Assembly: GCA_016350165.1 (NCBI GenBank)
Contig: CP066225.1
Coordinates: forward strand, 4,526,001 to 4,590,000
Length of the DNA stretch: 64,000 nucleotides
DNA from: Planctomycetota bacterium
GTDB taxonomy: Bacteria > Planctomycetota > Phycisphaerae > Phycisphaerales > Phycisphaeraceae
Direction: 5' to 3'
Shown: positions 50,433 to 58,013 of the stretch, piece after piece
Layout: the number at the start of each line of letters is the position of its first letter
Position numbering within the stretch: the first letter of the stretch is position 1
Notes under the pieces: generated by a model
Database searches by the model: none
What the model saw: the letters and a program-made list of their open reading frames with translations, nothing else
What the model was told of the DNA's origin: nothing
Translations under genes and position numbers: made by a program

Positions 50433-51524
50433 TTAGGCGTCGGAGGCGCCGAGGTGTGGGTGGAGGATGTAGAGGAAGATGGGGCCGCCGAGGAGGGCGG
50501 TGAAGATGCCGATGGGGAGGAGGCCGATGTTGTAGCTGAAGTTGTTTTCGATCTGGATTTTCAGGAATGCGCTGAAGGTGTCTGCAGCGACGATGAGGGC
50601 TGCGCCGGTGATTGCGGAGCCGATGAGGAGGGTGAGGTGTTTGGGGCCAAGGAGCATGCGGACGATGTGCGGACAGATGAGGCCGACGAAAGCGATGGGG
50701 CCAGCGAGTGTGACTGCACATGCGGCGAGGATGGATGAGACTAAGAAGAGGATGAAGCGGAGGAATTTGAGGTTGACGCCGAGGGCTTGAGCTTCGATGG
50801 ATGAAAGGGTTGCGATATCCATGTGACGAGCGAAGGTGAGGAGGATGATGAAGCCGAGAAGGCAGATGGTGGAGGCGGTGATGATGAGTGAGTTGGGTAC
50901 TGATTCGTTGATGAAACCCATCATCCATTGGGCGATGTCTGCTCGGATGCCAGCGGGGCCATTGATGTAGTTGGCTAGCATGATGAGCGCACCGTTGATG
51001 GTGGAGAGGACGACGCCGGTGAGGAGGAGGCCGAGGGGGTCGATGATGCCACGACGTCTTGAGGCGAGGTAGACGATGAACATTGAAGCGGAAGCGCCAA
51101 TGAGTGCACCGAGTGAGTTACTGAAGACGTAGAGGAATTGGTTATCTGCGAAGATGGTGGTGTATCGGTTGATGTAGAGGACGATGAAGAGTCCGAGGCC
51201 TGCGCCGGTGGAGAGGCCGAGGATGTAGGGCTCGGCGAGTGGGTTGCGGAGTAATGCTTGGAGGCCGACGCCTGAGACGGCGAGTGCGATGCCTACGGTG
51301 AGTCCGATGAAGAGGCGAGTGAGTCGGATGTTGAGGATGTAGTTGTCTTGGGGGAAGCCGAAGTCGGAGGTGCCGATGTATAGTCGAAGCAGGGTAGCGA
51401 GGCCGAGGAGGAGAGTAAGGAAGCAGAGGATGACCAAGACGCGTGAGAGGCGTTTGGGGGCTTTCTGCGGGTCTTCAGATGAAGAGGCGGGCAGGGGTGA
51501 GGTTGTGGTGGGTTGGTGGGGCAT
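50433..51524 (-). CDS. FecCD/BtuC-type ABC transporter permease
   Basis: A 363-residue polytopic membrane protein of the iron-siderophore/cobalamin (FecCD) permease family, with about ten transmembrane helices. LTRLFIGLTVGIALAVSGVG then LQALLRNPLAEPYILGLSTG (about 67-106) is the family's first signature, and RHMDIATLSSIEAQALGVNL and ITLAGPIAFVGLICPHIVRM-like text (about 300-315) are the others. The second of these includes the loop that contacts the ATPase. The protein works with the binding protein encoded 110 bases upstream. No ATPase gene is nearby, so it must be supplied elsewhere. No cobalamin riboswitch or Fur box was recognised upstream. Confidence 0.9.
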   Translation of the reverse strand: MPHQPTTTSPLPASSSEDPQKAPKRLSRVLVILCFLTLLLGLATLLRLYIGTSDFGFPQDNYILNIRLTRLFIGLTVGIALAVSGVGLQALLRNPLAEPYILGLSTGAGLGLFIVLYINRYTTIFADNQFLYVFSNSLGALIGASASMFIVYLASRRRGIIDPLGLLLTGVVLSTINGALIMLANYINGPAGIRADIAQWMMGFINESVPNSLIITASTICLLGFIILLTFARHMDIATLSSIEAQALGVNLKFLRFILFLVSSILAACAVTLAGPIAFVGLICPHIVRMLLGPKHLTLLIGSAITGAALIVAADTFSAFLKIQIENNFSYNIGLLPIGIFTALLGGPIFLYILHPHLGASDA

Positions 51525-51565
51525 TGCTTGTTTGGTTAATGGTGAGGGAGGAGAGTGATGAGGTT

Positions 51566-51596
51566 GTGGGCACGGCGAGCGTGGCTCGCCGGCTAT
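51566..51596. repeat. Dispersed palindromic repeat, copy 3
   Basis: GGCGAGC-GTG-GCTCGCC is a perfect 7-bp inverted repeat, with flanks GGGCAC and GGCTATTG. It is the reverse-complement relative of copy 1. It lies between the permease and the binding protein genes. Confidence 0.6.
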
Positions 51597-51634
51597 TGTG
51601 AATTGTAGGAGTTAAGTTGAGGTTTAAGCTTGAG

Positions 51635-52705
51635 TTAGTTTTCTGATTGTAACTCAGGGGCGTCTTCGGGCAAAGGTTCGGTGATGGGTGTGTTGAGTAT
51701 GGGGTTGAGTTTGTCGGTGAGTTCGGGGTGGATTTTGACGGCGAAGGTTGCGGCGGTTTGATAGAGATTGATGCCAGGGACGAGGATGGTGGGTGAATTG
51801 AGAATGAAGATGCTATCGTGCTTGGCGGCTGGGATTGGGAGTGAGGCGAGGTTTGCGAGGCGAGGGTCATTTTGTTTTTGTGCTGGGACATCGGGGAGGA
51901 GAGCGAAGATTACGTCTGGGGCCATGGATACGAGTGATTCGCGATCGAAGGTTGGTGCAGAGACAGCGGAGTCACCGGTGGCGTTGGCGCCGCCTGCGAT
52001 TTCGAGGAGTTGATCATTGACGGAACCTGTGCCGGATGCCATGACGGGTTCTTTGAGTGAGAAGAGCATGAGCACGCGTGGTTTTGGGAGGTCTTTGGTG
52101 AGTTGCATGATTTTGTGAAGGCGTGTGAGTACAGCGGTTTTGAGTTGAGTGGATTGATCGACGCGGTCGAGTGCCTGACCGATGCCGGGGATGTTTGGGC
52201 CTATAAATGTTTTTGCAGATGTGTTGAGTTTTGCGAGTGATGTGCCATTGGAGTCGAGAATTTGGAGAACGTCATCAATGGTGGCGGGGTAGTCGTATGC
52301 AAAGAGTTTGAATGCGCCTGCGTTTGCGAGTTGTTCGATGTTGGTTGGTGGGCCGTCTTTGCCTGTGAGCATGAAGACATGTGTTGGTTTGAGTGAGAGA
52401 AGACGTTCGGTGTCGACGTTGATGAATGTGCCGAGGACGGGGAGGTTTTTGTCCTTGGGTGCGAGCATGTCATATTCGCCGACGCCGACGAGTGAGTCGA
52501 TGAGGCCAAGGTTTTGGATGATGTCGGTAAGGGTAGGGGCAAAGGTGACAATGCGATATTTGGGCGATGAGGATTGAGCTGGCTCGGATTGTTGCGCGGA
52601 TGGATCGGCAGATGCGTTTTGATCGGGGGCGGGGGGCTGCTTGCTGCAGGCGGAGAGGAGGAGTGATAGTGAGAGTAAGAGAATGAAATGAAGTTGCTTG
52701 GTCAT
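51635..52705 (-). CDS. ABC transporter periplasmic binding lipoprotein, BtuF/FepB-like
   Basis: A 356-residue lipoprotein with a class III (helical backbone) periplasmic-binding fold. The signal LHFILLLSLSLLLSACSKQP has its lipobox Cys near residue 20. A Pro/Ser/Gln-rich tether precedes the domain. YRIVTFAPTLTDIIQNLGLI (about 50-69) and VGVGEYDMLAPKDKNLPVLG are the typical N-lobe start, and VDTERLLSLKPTHVFML the metal-chelate/B12-binding signature region. The C-lobe (PKPRVLMLFSLKEP, GGANATGDSAVSAPTFDRES) is also standard. The ligand (iron-siderophore, haem or cobalamin) cannot be told apart here. The permease gene follows 110 bases downstream. Confidence 0.88.
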   Translation of the reverse strand: MTKQLHFILLLSLSLLLSACSKQPPAPDQNASADPSAQQSEPAQSSSPKYRIVTFAPTLTDIIQNLGLIDSLVGVGEYDMLAPKDKNLPVLGTFINVDTERLLSLKPTHVFMLTGKDGPPTNIEQLANAGAFKLFAYDYPATIDDVLQILDSNGTSLAKLNTSAKTFIGPNIPGIGQALDRVDQSTQLKTAVLTRLHKIMQLTKDLPKPRVLMLFSLKEPVMASGTGSVNDQLLEIAGGANATGDSAVSAPTFDRESLVSMAPDVIFALLPDVPAQKQNDPRLANLASLPIPAAKHDSIFILNSPTILVPGINLYQTAATFAVKIHPELTDKLNPILNTPITEPLPEDAPELQSEN

Positions 52706-52892
52706 TGTGTGGGTCCGTTATGCAGATAAAGCGTCGATGTGGTTAGACATCGGGCTATGGTTTGCTGATTGTACCCTTTTCCCAAGCGAATAAGCTTAGG
52801 GGCTTATGATATTTGATGGGCGATGAGATGTAAATAGAACGTGGTTGGAGGGGATTGGGCTAGGAGGTGATGTGGGAGAGGTTATGAGTAAC

Positions 52893-52926
52893 AAAAAAAG
52901 CTTGCCAGAGTGAATCTGACAAACTT
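52893..52926 (-). terminator. Rho-independent terminator of the first PEP-CTERM gene
   Basis: On the minus strand an 11-bp stem with G-U pairs (AGTTTGTCAGA with TCTGGCAAGCT) is followed by TTTTTTG. It closely resembles the terminator at 54034-54065 of the paralogous gene. Confidence 0.75.
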
Positions 52927-53000
52927 CGTAACATGGATCATCAACTAATCAACTGTTGCATCGCTAATTTCGAAGGTTTATTAGCTGTTTAGTATTTGTC

Positions 53001-53732
53001 TTAGTGCTTACGGCGTGCAATTGCGAGAAGCCCGCCAAGGCTGAGTAGCATGAGGGAAGCGGGTTCTGGAACAGGGATAACTGACAAGATGGTGCCGTTG
53101 CCAGTACCGTCATCGACGAGCTTCATATTTGTATCGATGACAGCGGCTTCACCGTTGACGGTAATTTTGCTGAGGTGTTCATCTATCACAGCAGCAATAT
53201 TTTCGTTATTAAAAACGATTCTTGAATTTTCATTGAGAAGATTGATTGTGGCATTGTTCAGAGGGATGCCGCTATGGCGAACGGTCAGGGTTGAGTTGCC
53301 ATTTAATTCTACGTTTGCATAGAAGATGAAATTTGCTTCAAGGTTGCTGTCATTCAGAACGATTGAAGTTCGCAGTCTGGTTGTGTTATCAGCTTCTTTC
53401 TTCCAGTTGCCAACGCCTTGATCTGCACTAACGGAAGAGTTGGTGATGGTGAGTACAGAATCTTTGTAGATTTTCCACTGACCCCCGGAGGCATTTGGCG
53501 TGCCTGTTGCATTGGTAATGACGAGGTCTGTGTCGATAATATCGGTGTTTGCTTTGAGTGGATCACCGGCGGGGTCACCTGAGCCTGTGTCCCAGTTAGT
53601 TTCGTTAAAGATGTCATTATCAGCAGCATCGCCGTCCCATGTATAGGTGTTGGTTGCTGCGAATAGGCTGGTTGACATCATTGTGAAGGTAGCGGAAGCC
53701 GCGATGTACTTAAAATTTTTGGGAATCAACAT
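53001..53732 (-). CDS. PEP-CTERM sorting-domain protein, tandem paralogue A
   Basis: A 243-residue secreted protein from the ATG at 53732, where GGAGAG lies eight bases upstream; the ATG at 53786 is rejected. A signal peptide (FKYIAASATFTMMSTSLFA) is followed by TNTYTWDGDAADNDIFNETN (the dockerin-like WDGxAxDNxxxxxxNWDT motif) and a beta-rich region. The C-terminus IPVPEPASLMLLSLGGLLAI then ARRKH is a complete PEP-CTERM signal: the PEP motif, a hydrophobic helix and a basic tail. The exosortase recognising it is not in the window. The gene at 54141 encodes a close relative. Confidence 0.88.
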   Translation of the reverse strand: MLIPKNFKYIAASATFTMMSTSLFAATNTYTWDGDAADNDIFNETNWDTGSGDPAGDPLKANTDIIDTDLVITNATGTPNASGGQWKIYKDSVLTITNSSVSADQGVGNWKKEADNTTRLRTSIVLNDSNLEANFIFYANVELNGNSTLTVRHSGIPLNNATINLLNENSRIVFNNENIAAVIDEHLSKITVNGEAAVIDTNMKLVDDGTGNGTILSVIPVPEPASLMLLSLGGLLAIARRKH

Positions 53733-54033
53733 CTCAATTCTCTCCATTTCGTGGTTGAGGTCTTTTGTGATGACATGCAAATCCATTGGATTTAGTGGGA
53801 ATCACAAAAGCTATGAATGCAAATATCGTTAACGTGAGAAAGCATTAAGAATCACGTTAATTTTCATAAATGAAGTATAGATTTGGCTGCGAAAATACGA
53901 ATAGCGTTTGGGTGATATTTCAGTGCGATATGGTGATGCAAAGGTATGTAGGGTGCTGAAGTGTGTTGCAGGATATGAATAGCGTTTGATGAAAAGTAAG
54001 TATTGACGTTTGGTGGGAGAATCGTCATCGGTT

Positions 54034-54065
54034 AAAAAAAGCTTGCCAGAAAAAATCTGGCAAGC
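54034..54065 (-). terminator. Rho-independent terminator of the second PEP-CTERM gene
   Basis: On the minus strand GCTTGCCAGA pairs with TCTGGCAAGC (10-bp perfect stem), followed by TTTTTTT. Confidence 0.9.
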
Positions 54066-54140
54066 TTCGTAACATGAAAATTTACCAATCAATCAGCTAC
54101 ATCTCTGAAAACGAAATACATCTGCTGCTTGGTATTTGTA

Positions 54141-54878
54141 TTAGTGTTTACTGCGTGCAATTGCGAGAAGTCCGCCGAGACCGAGTAGTGCGAATGTAGC
54201 TGGTTCTGGAACTGGGATTACGGTCAGAATTGCGCCGTTGCCAGTACTATCGTCTACGAGATTAACGTTTGTGCCGATGACTGCTGTTGCACCATCAACA
54301 GTGATTTTGCTTAAGTGCTCAGACGTTACTGCTGCAACATCTTCACTCTTGAATTCAATTGTTACATTGCTGCCGGTGATGCTGACGGTTGATCCGTTAA
54401 GAGGGTTGCCAGCGTCATTCAATATCAAGGTGCTGGCACCGGTCATTGTGAGAGCACCATTGAAAATGAAGTTTGACGTCATGTCACTGTTGTTAAACGT
54501 CCAGCTTGAAGCGATACGGCTGTTGTCTGCTTCTTTTTTCCAGTTGCCGAATCCATGACCGGACATGTCCATGGCACTGTTGGTGAAGGTGACGGAACCA
54601 TCGTTATAGACGCTCCAATAGCCTTCGTTGCCGTGTGTCAAGCCTGTTGCATTTGTCACAATCAGATCGGTGTTTTGAAGGTGAAATCCAACTGGATTGA
54701 TAGAATCGGCAGTGGGATCGCCTGAGCCGGTGTCCCAGTTGGCTTCGGTGAAAACGTTGTTGTCCCCTGCATCACCATCCCATGTGAAGGTGTTGGTTGC
54801 TGCAAAGAGGCTGGTTGACATCAGCGCTGCTACCGTTGTGGAAGCTGCAATAAAACTAATGCGTTTAGTAATTGTCAT
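54141..54878 (-). CDS. PEP-CTERM sorting-domain protein, tandem paralogue B
   Basis: A 245-residue protein whose plan and sequence match paralogue A: signal peptide (RISFIAASTTVAALMSTSLFA), then TNTFTWDGDAGDNNVFTEAN with NWDTGSGDP, then FGNWKKEADNSR, EHLSKITVDGATAVIGTNVN and LVDDSTGNGAILTVIPVPEP. The PEP-CTERM tail is IPVPEPATFALLGLGGLLAI then ARSKH. The ribosome site AAAGGAGAG lies about ten bases before the ATG. The two genes, their terminators and parts of their 5' regions look alike, which indicates a recent tandem duplication. Such proteins in planctomycetes are usually envelope or exopolysaccharide-associated. Confidence 0.9.
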   Translation of the reverse strand: MTITKRISFIAASTTVAALMSTSLFAATNTFTWDGDAGDNNVFTEANWDTGSGDPTADSINPVGFHLQNTDLIVTNATGLTHGNEGYWSVYNDGSVTFTNSAMDMSGHGFGNWKKEADNSRIASSWTFNNSDMTSNFIFNGALTMTGASTLILNDAGNPLNGSTVSITGSNVTIEFKSEDVAAVTSEHLSKITVDGATAVIGTNVNLVDDSTGNGAILTVIPVPEPATFALLGLGGLLAIARSKH

Positions 54879-55231
54879 ACTTAATTCTCTCCTTTTCCAA
54901 AGTTTGCCATTGTGTGATAAGACGCAAATCCAATGTGTTTTGTGAAGTTTTTATGAAGACATGAAAAACTGCTAACGTTGATGTGAGGCCTATAAAAAAC
55001 GTGTTAACCATCACATATAGAAGTATAAACATGACTATTGAAATGCGAACTGCTTTTGCGTGATATGACACTGCCAAATGGTGATAAAGCACGAAAACTG
55101 CAGGTGAATGAGCTATTTGTGGATGCTAAAGTGATGGATATGTGTTTGTGAAATGAATGAACTAATAGCTATGCAATAGCGTGAATGGCGTAATGCTGGT
55201 GGCGGTATTTTCACTTTTGATTGTAGATGTT
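54879..55231. other. 353-bp spacer upstream of PEP-CTERM paralogue B
   Basis: No gene is seen. Short stretches such as GACGCAAATCCA, GAAGTATA and TGATAT...TGGTGAT recur in the region upstream of paralogue A (53760-53945), so this is probably a duplicated promoter/leader. Confidence 0.5.
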
Positions 55232-56545
55232 TTAATCAGAAGATTGTTCTGAGTTGTTTGGATTGCTGGCGCGTTCTTGCCGCTCTTGTGCGTGTTCTTT
55301 GATGAGTTTGTCTGCGATTTTTGGGTTGTCCATTGAGTTTTCGAGTGGGTCGTCGCCGGGTTCGATGTGGACTTGCTGAGGCTCGGTGCCGTCGGAGTGC
55401 TGACGGAGGAGCAGGTAGATGAAGGTTTGAGCGGTGTAGTAGTATGAGAATGCGAAGGCAGGGAGGAGAGCGATGAGGAGCTTGACCCATGTTGAGACGA
55501 TGGCAGTGATTGCGTCGCCAGCTTCTGGAGCTTGTTCAGTGTAGAAGGGTAGCTCGAAGAGTTTAGGGTCGGGGAGGATGGCATCGAATGTGTTTGTGGC
55601 TTGAGTGCCGAGGGTTGTGGCGATGTCGGTGTCGGTGAAGACCCACCAGCCGACGAAGGTTTTGGTGGCCCATAGCGCGAGGAAGATAAGGAGTGCGAGG
55701 AAGGTGTATGTGATGGCGCCGTAGATGAGGGCGAAAGCGTTGTAGAAGACGAAACGCCAAGGTTGACGCATGACGTAGTTGTATGTTCGTGAGATGGTGT
55801 CGAAAGCGTCAGTACCATCGGTTGTGATGGAAGCGAACATGAGATTGGCTGCGCCGGCGAAGCCGATGAGTAGGAGTGAGATGATGATGCCACCGATGAT
55901 GAGGAAGCCGAAGACGAGAGCGCCGAGGAGGCCAGTGATTGAGTAGTTGAAAAGAAGGCCTACGAATGCGAGCAAGAGTGAGATGAGTGTGACGATGAGG
56001 AGTGGAAGGAGGAGTGCACCAATGAATGAGAGGAAGTGGTGGTATGTGTAGAGTAGTCCTGCGGTGAAAGAAGGACGGAGGTCGCGTGTTGCTTGAAGCG
56101 AGGCTAATCGAGAGATAGATCCGCCGAAGAAGACGTTGAGTATGAAGATCCAGAAGACGAAGATGCCGAAGAATGCGGGGTTATCGTTGTAGACAGCTGA
56201 GGGGACGCCGATGACCATCTGGTAGAGAGCGCCGAGGACGCCTGATGATTGTGTTGGTGCATCGGACATGAAGTTGTGGTAGCCGAGGTCGAGCGAGATT
56301 GCGGAGTAGATGAGGTCGCGGAAAGCGTAGAGTTCGTTGGAGACGGATTGTGAGAAGATTTTTTGGCCAAAGATCTCATCGAGGCCTAGGCCTGAGAGAT
56401 AGGTGATGATGACCATGAGCATTGCGAGGAGCATTTTGGCTGGGTGTATAGCGACGCGGAATGAGCGAGTGATGTTGATGAAGGAGAACATGGCGTGCCA
56501 ATCGAGGCCTTCGACTCGTACGCGGTATGATCGATCCTGCAGCAT
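55232..56545 (-). CDS. Polytopic membrane protein of unknown function
   Basis: A 437-residue integral membrane protein from the ATG at 56545, preceded by GGAG about eight bases before. About seven hydrophobic segments are visible (for example LLAMLMVIITYLSG near 36-49, AFFGIFVFWIFILNVFFGGS near 124-143, and IITISLL-type stretches near 180-215). The C-terminal 60 residues are hydrophilic and acidic (PGDDPLENSMDNPKIADKLI, QERASNPNNSEQSSD). No catalytic motif or transporter signature was recognised. The first 25 residues are cytosolic and amphipathic (SYRVRVEGLDWHAMFSFINI). It stands alone. A role in envelope structure or transport is open. Confidence 0.65.
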   Translation of the reverse strand: MLQDRSYRVRVEGLDWHAMFSFINITRSFRVAIHPAKMLLAMLMVIITYLSGLGLDEIFGQKIFSQSVSNELYAFRDLIYSAISLDLGYHNFMSDAPTQSSGVLGALYQMVIGVPSAVYNDNPAFFGIFVFWIFILNVFFGGSISRLASLQATRDLRPSFTAGLLYTYHHFLSFIGALLLPLLIVTLISLLLAFVGLLFNYSITGLLGALVFGFLIIGGIIISLLLIGFAGAANLMFASITTDGTDAFDTISRTYNYVMRQPWRFVFYNAFALIYGAITYTFLALLIFLALWATKTFVGWWVFTDTDIATTLGTQATNTFDAILPDPKLFELPFYTEQAPEAGDAITAIVSTWVKLLIALLPAFAFSYYYTAQTFIYLLLRQHSDGTEPQQVHIEPGDDPLENSMDNPKIADKLIKEHAQERQERASNPNNSEQSSD

Positions 56546-56807
56546 GTGTGTGACTCCGTGGTTCGCCCGGTTTTGGAAGTCGGAAGTGAGAGTTCCGTGA
56601 ATCCGAACGTGCGGTTGGTGTTCTGTGTGTGTGAAAGCCCGGTCATCCTGACGGGGTATGAAGTGACATGATAAGAGAGGTGAGAAGGTGTGCCAATAGT
56701 GGGGCGGAGGAAAGGGTGGGTTATTGGGGAAAGCGATTGGTTATGAATGAAGGAGAGGATTCAGGGTGGAGGTGTGTGAGAGGGATGGGGTAGCTTGGTG
56801 TATATGA

Positions 56808-56844
56808 AAAAACAGAAGCTCAAAGCGGGGCGATGAGCTTCTGA
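56808..56844 (-). terminator. Rho-independent terminator
   Basis: On the minus strand GAAGCTCA and TGAGCTTC pair around a GC-rich loop and are followed by TGTTTTTT. It ends the gene at 56875. Confidence 0.8.
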
Positions 56845-56874
56845 AGAAAATTTGGATGAAATTTGATTTTGCAG

Positions 56875-57609
56875 TTAGGTGTTGCGTGATCGTCTTAGGA
56901 TGAGAGGGATGAGTAATGCGGCAGCGCCGAGGGCGGCTGGTGTTGGGACGGCAGTTGGTGGATCTACGATGTTTGGTGGAGAAATATTGAGTGGGGCATC
57001 AATCAGGCTGATGGAATCGGCGGTGAAGTTGATGTTGGTGTAAGAACCGTCTTCGCCATAGACGTAGAAATTACTGACGCTGGATTCGGAGCGGAGTGGT
57101 TCGATACGGACGCCGAAGTCATCGTATGCACCGAATGTGTTGACGTCATAGGTTAGTGCGATGATGGATCTGTCTAGTGGGATGACACCGTTTGAGTATG
57201 GAGGAGCGTCACCAACAGAGTCAGCTATAAAGAAGAGTGCATCTTCGACGCCACTGAAACGGTCGTCGATTTGGCGGATGGTGTTATAGACGTTTTCACG
57301 TCCTTCGACGAACTCGTAGGATTGTTCGCCTGATGTGAGTGAAACTTGAGCGATCATGTTTTCGCCATTAAGGTCGCCGTAGAAATATTGGTTGATTGTT
57401 ACTTCGCCAAAATCAATATCGTATACAAGTTGGAATGAGGCGGCGTCGCCGACACTTGCATCAGATAAAAAATGTTGCTGATCGCCGGTGTTGTTGATGC
57501 CTGAGATGGTGCCTGTGACTTCGAACGCAACAGGTACGGCAAGTGCTGTTGTCGGTAGCGATGCGACGAGCGCTACAGACGAAAGTATGCTTAGTTTTTT
57601 TGATGCCAT
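56875..57609 (-). CDS. PEP-CTERM-like exported protein with variant VPTPAAL tail
   Basis: A 244-residue secreted protein from the ATG at 57609. The signal peptide is SILSSVALVASLPTTALAVP (about 4-23). The core is a beta-rich domain with an acidic, Asp/Tyr/Ser-rich composition (FQLVYDIDFGEVTINQYFYG). The C-terminus TAVPTPAALGAAALLIPLIL then RRSRNT has the PEP-CTERM layout, with VPTPAAL in place of the PEP motif, then a helix and a basic end. Such VPTP variants are common in planctomycetes. Met at 57624 is an alternative start. No enzymatic function is visible. It is unrelated in sequence to the PEP-CTERM pair nearby. Confidence 0.75.
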   Translation of the reverse strand: MASKKLSILSSVALVASLPTTALAVPVAFEVTGTISGINNTGDQQHFLSDASVGDAASFQLVYDIDFGEVTINQYFYGDLNGENMIAQVSLTSGEQSYEFVEGRENVYNTIRQIDDRFSGVEDALFFIADSVGDAPPYSNGVIPLDRSIIALTYDVNTFGAYDDFGVRIEPLRSESSVSNFYVYGEDGSYTNINFTADSISLIDAPLNISPPNIVDPPTAVPTPAALGAAALLIPLILRRSRNT

Positions 57610-57624
57610 ATGCAATCTATCCAT

Positions 57625-58013
57625 AGGTTATATGTAGCAACGTCGTCCAGTGACGTTGGGCTTGTTCTGGTATTGGCAAGAGATCAGCTGTGTCGTTGTG
57701 TTGCTGAAGTTTTGTCTCGTGCTGAGTGTGTTAGTGCTCTCTGTTTACAGTAGAGAGGTGGAGCGATGCCTGTCGCGCACACACGTAGCGAAGAGAATGA
57801 TAGGAGACAATGGATAGATTTCTCGGTATGTGATGTTTATAAAAGATGATAATGCGCATAACGTGACTAATAGGGTCGTGGTATGTATGAATAAACTTTA
57901 TATATAGACAAATAACCGTCTAGGCTTTGGAAAGTCCTAGAGAGGTTTAGCCACGTAATTAACGTTACTTTGTGAACAGTATTCGGTTTTAGTGACGTGG
58001 TAATGTGGAGGGG
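57625..58013. other. 389-bp spacer, no gene seen
   Basis: Contains the promoter region of the variant PEP-CTERM gene (minus) and the 3' end of the Na/Pi gene. No RNA or hairpin of note was recognised. Confidence 0.35.

Noticed and set aside
50281-50928. Arg/His/Pro-rich minus-strand open frame overlapping the permease gene
   Set aside because: Low-complexity composition typical of a shadow frame. The permease frame has clear transmembrane helices.
52706-53000. Cobalamin riboswitch or Fur box upstream of the ABC transporter genes
   Set aside because: I looked for a B12-box-like GCCACTG and for a GATAATGATAATC-type Fur site and saw neither.
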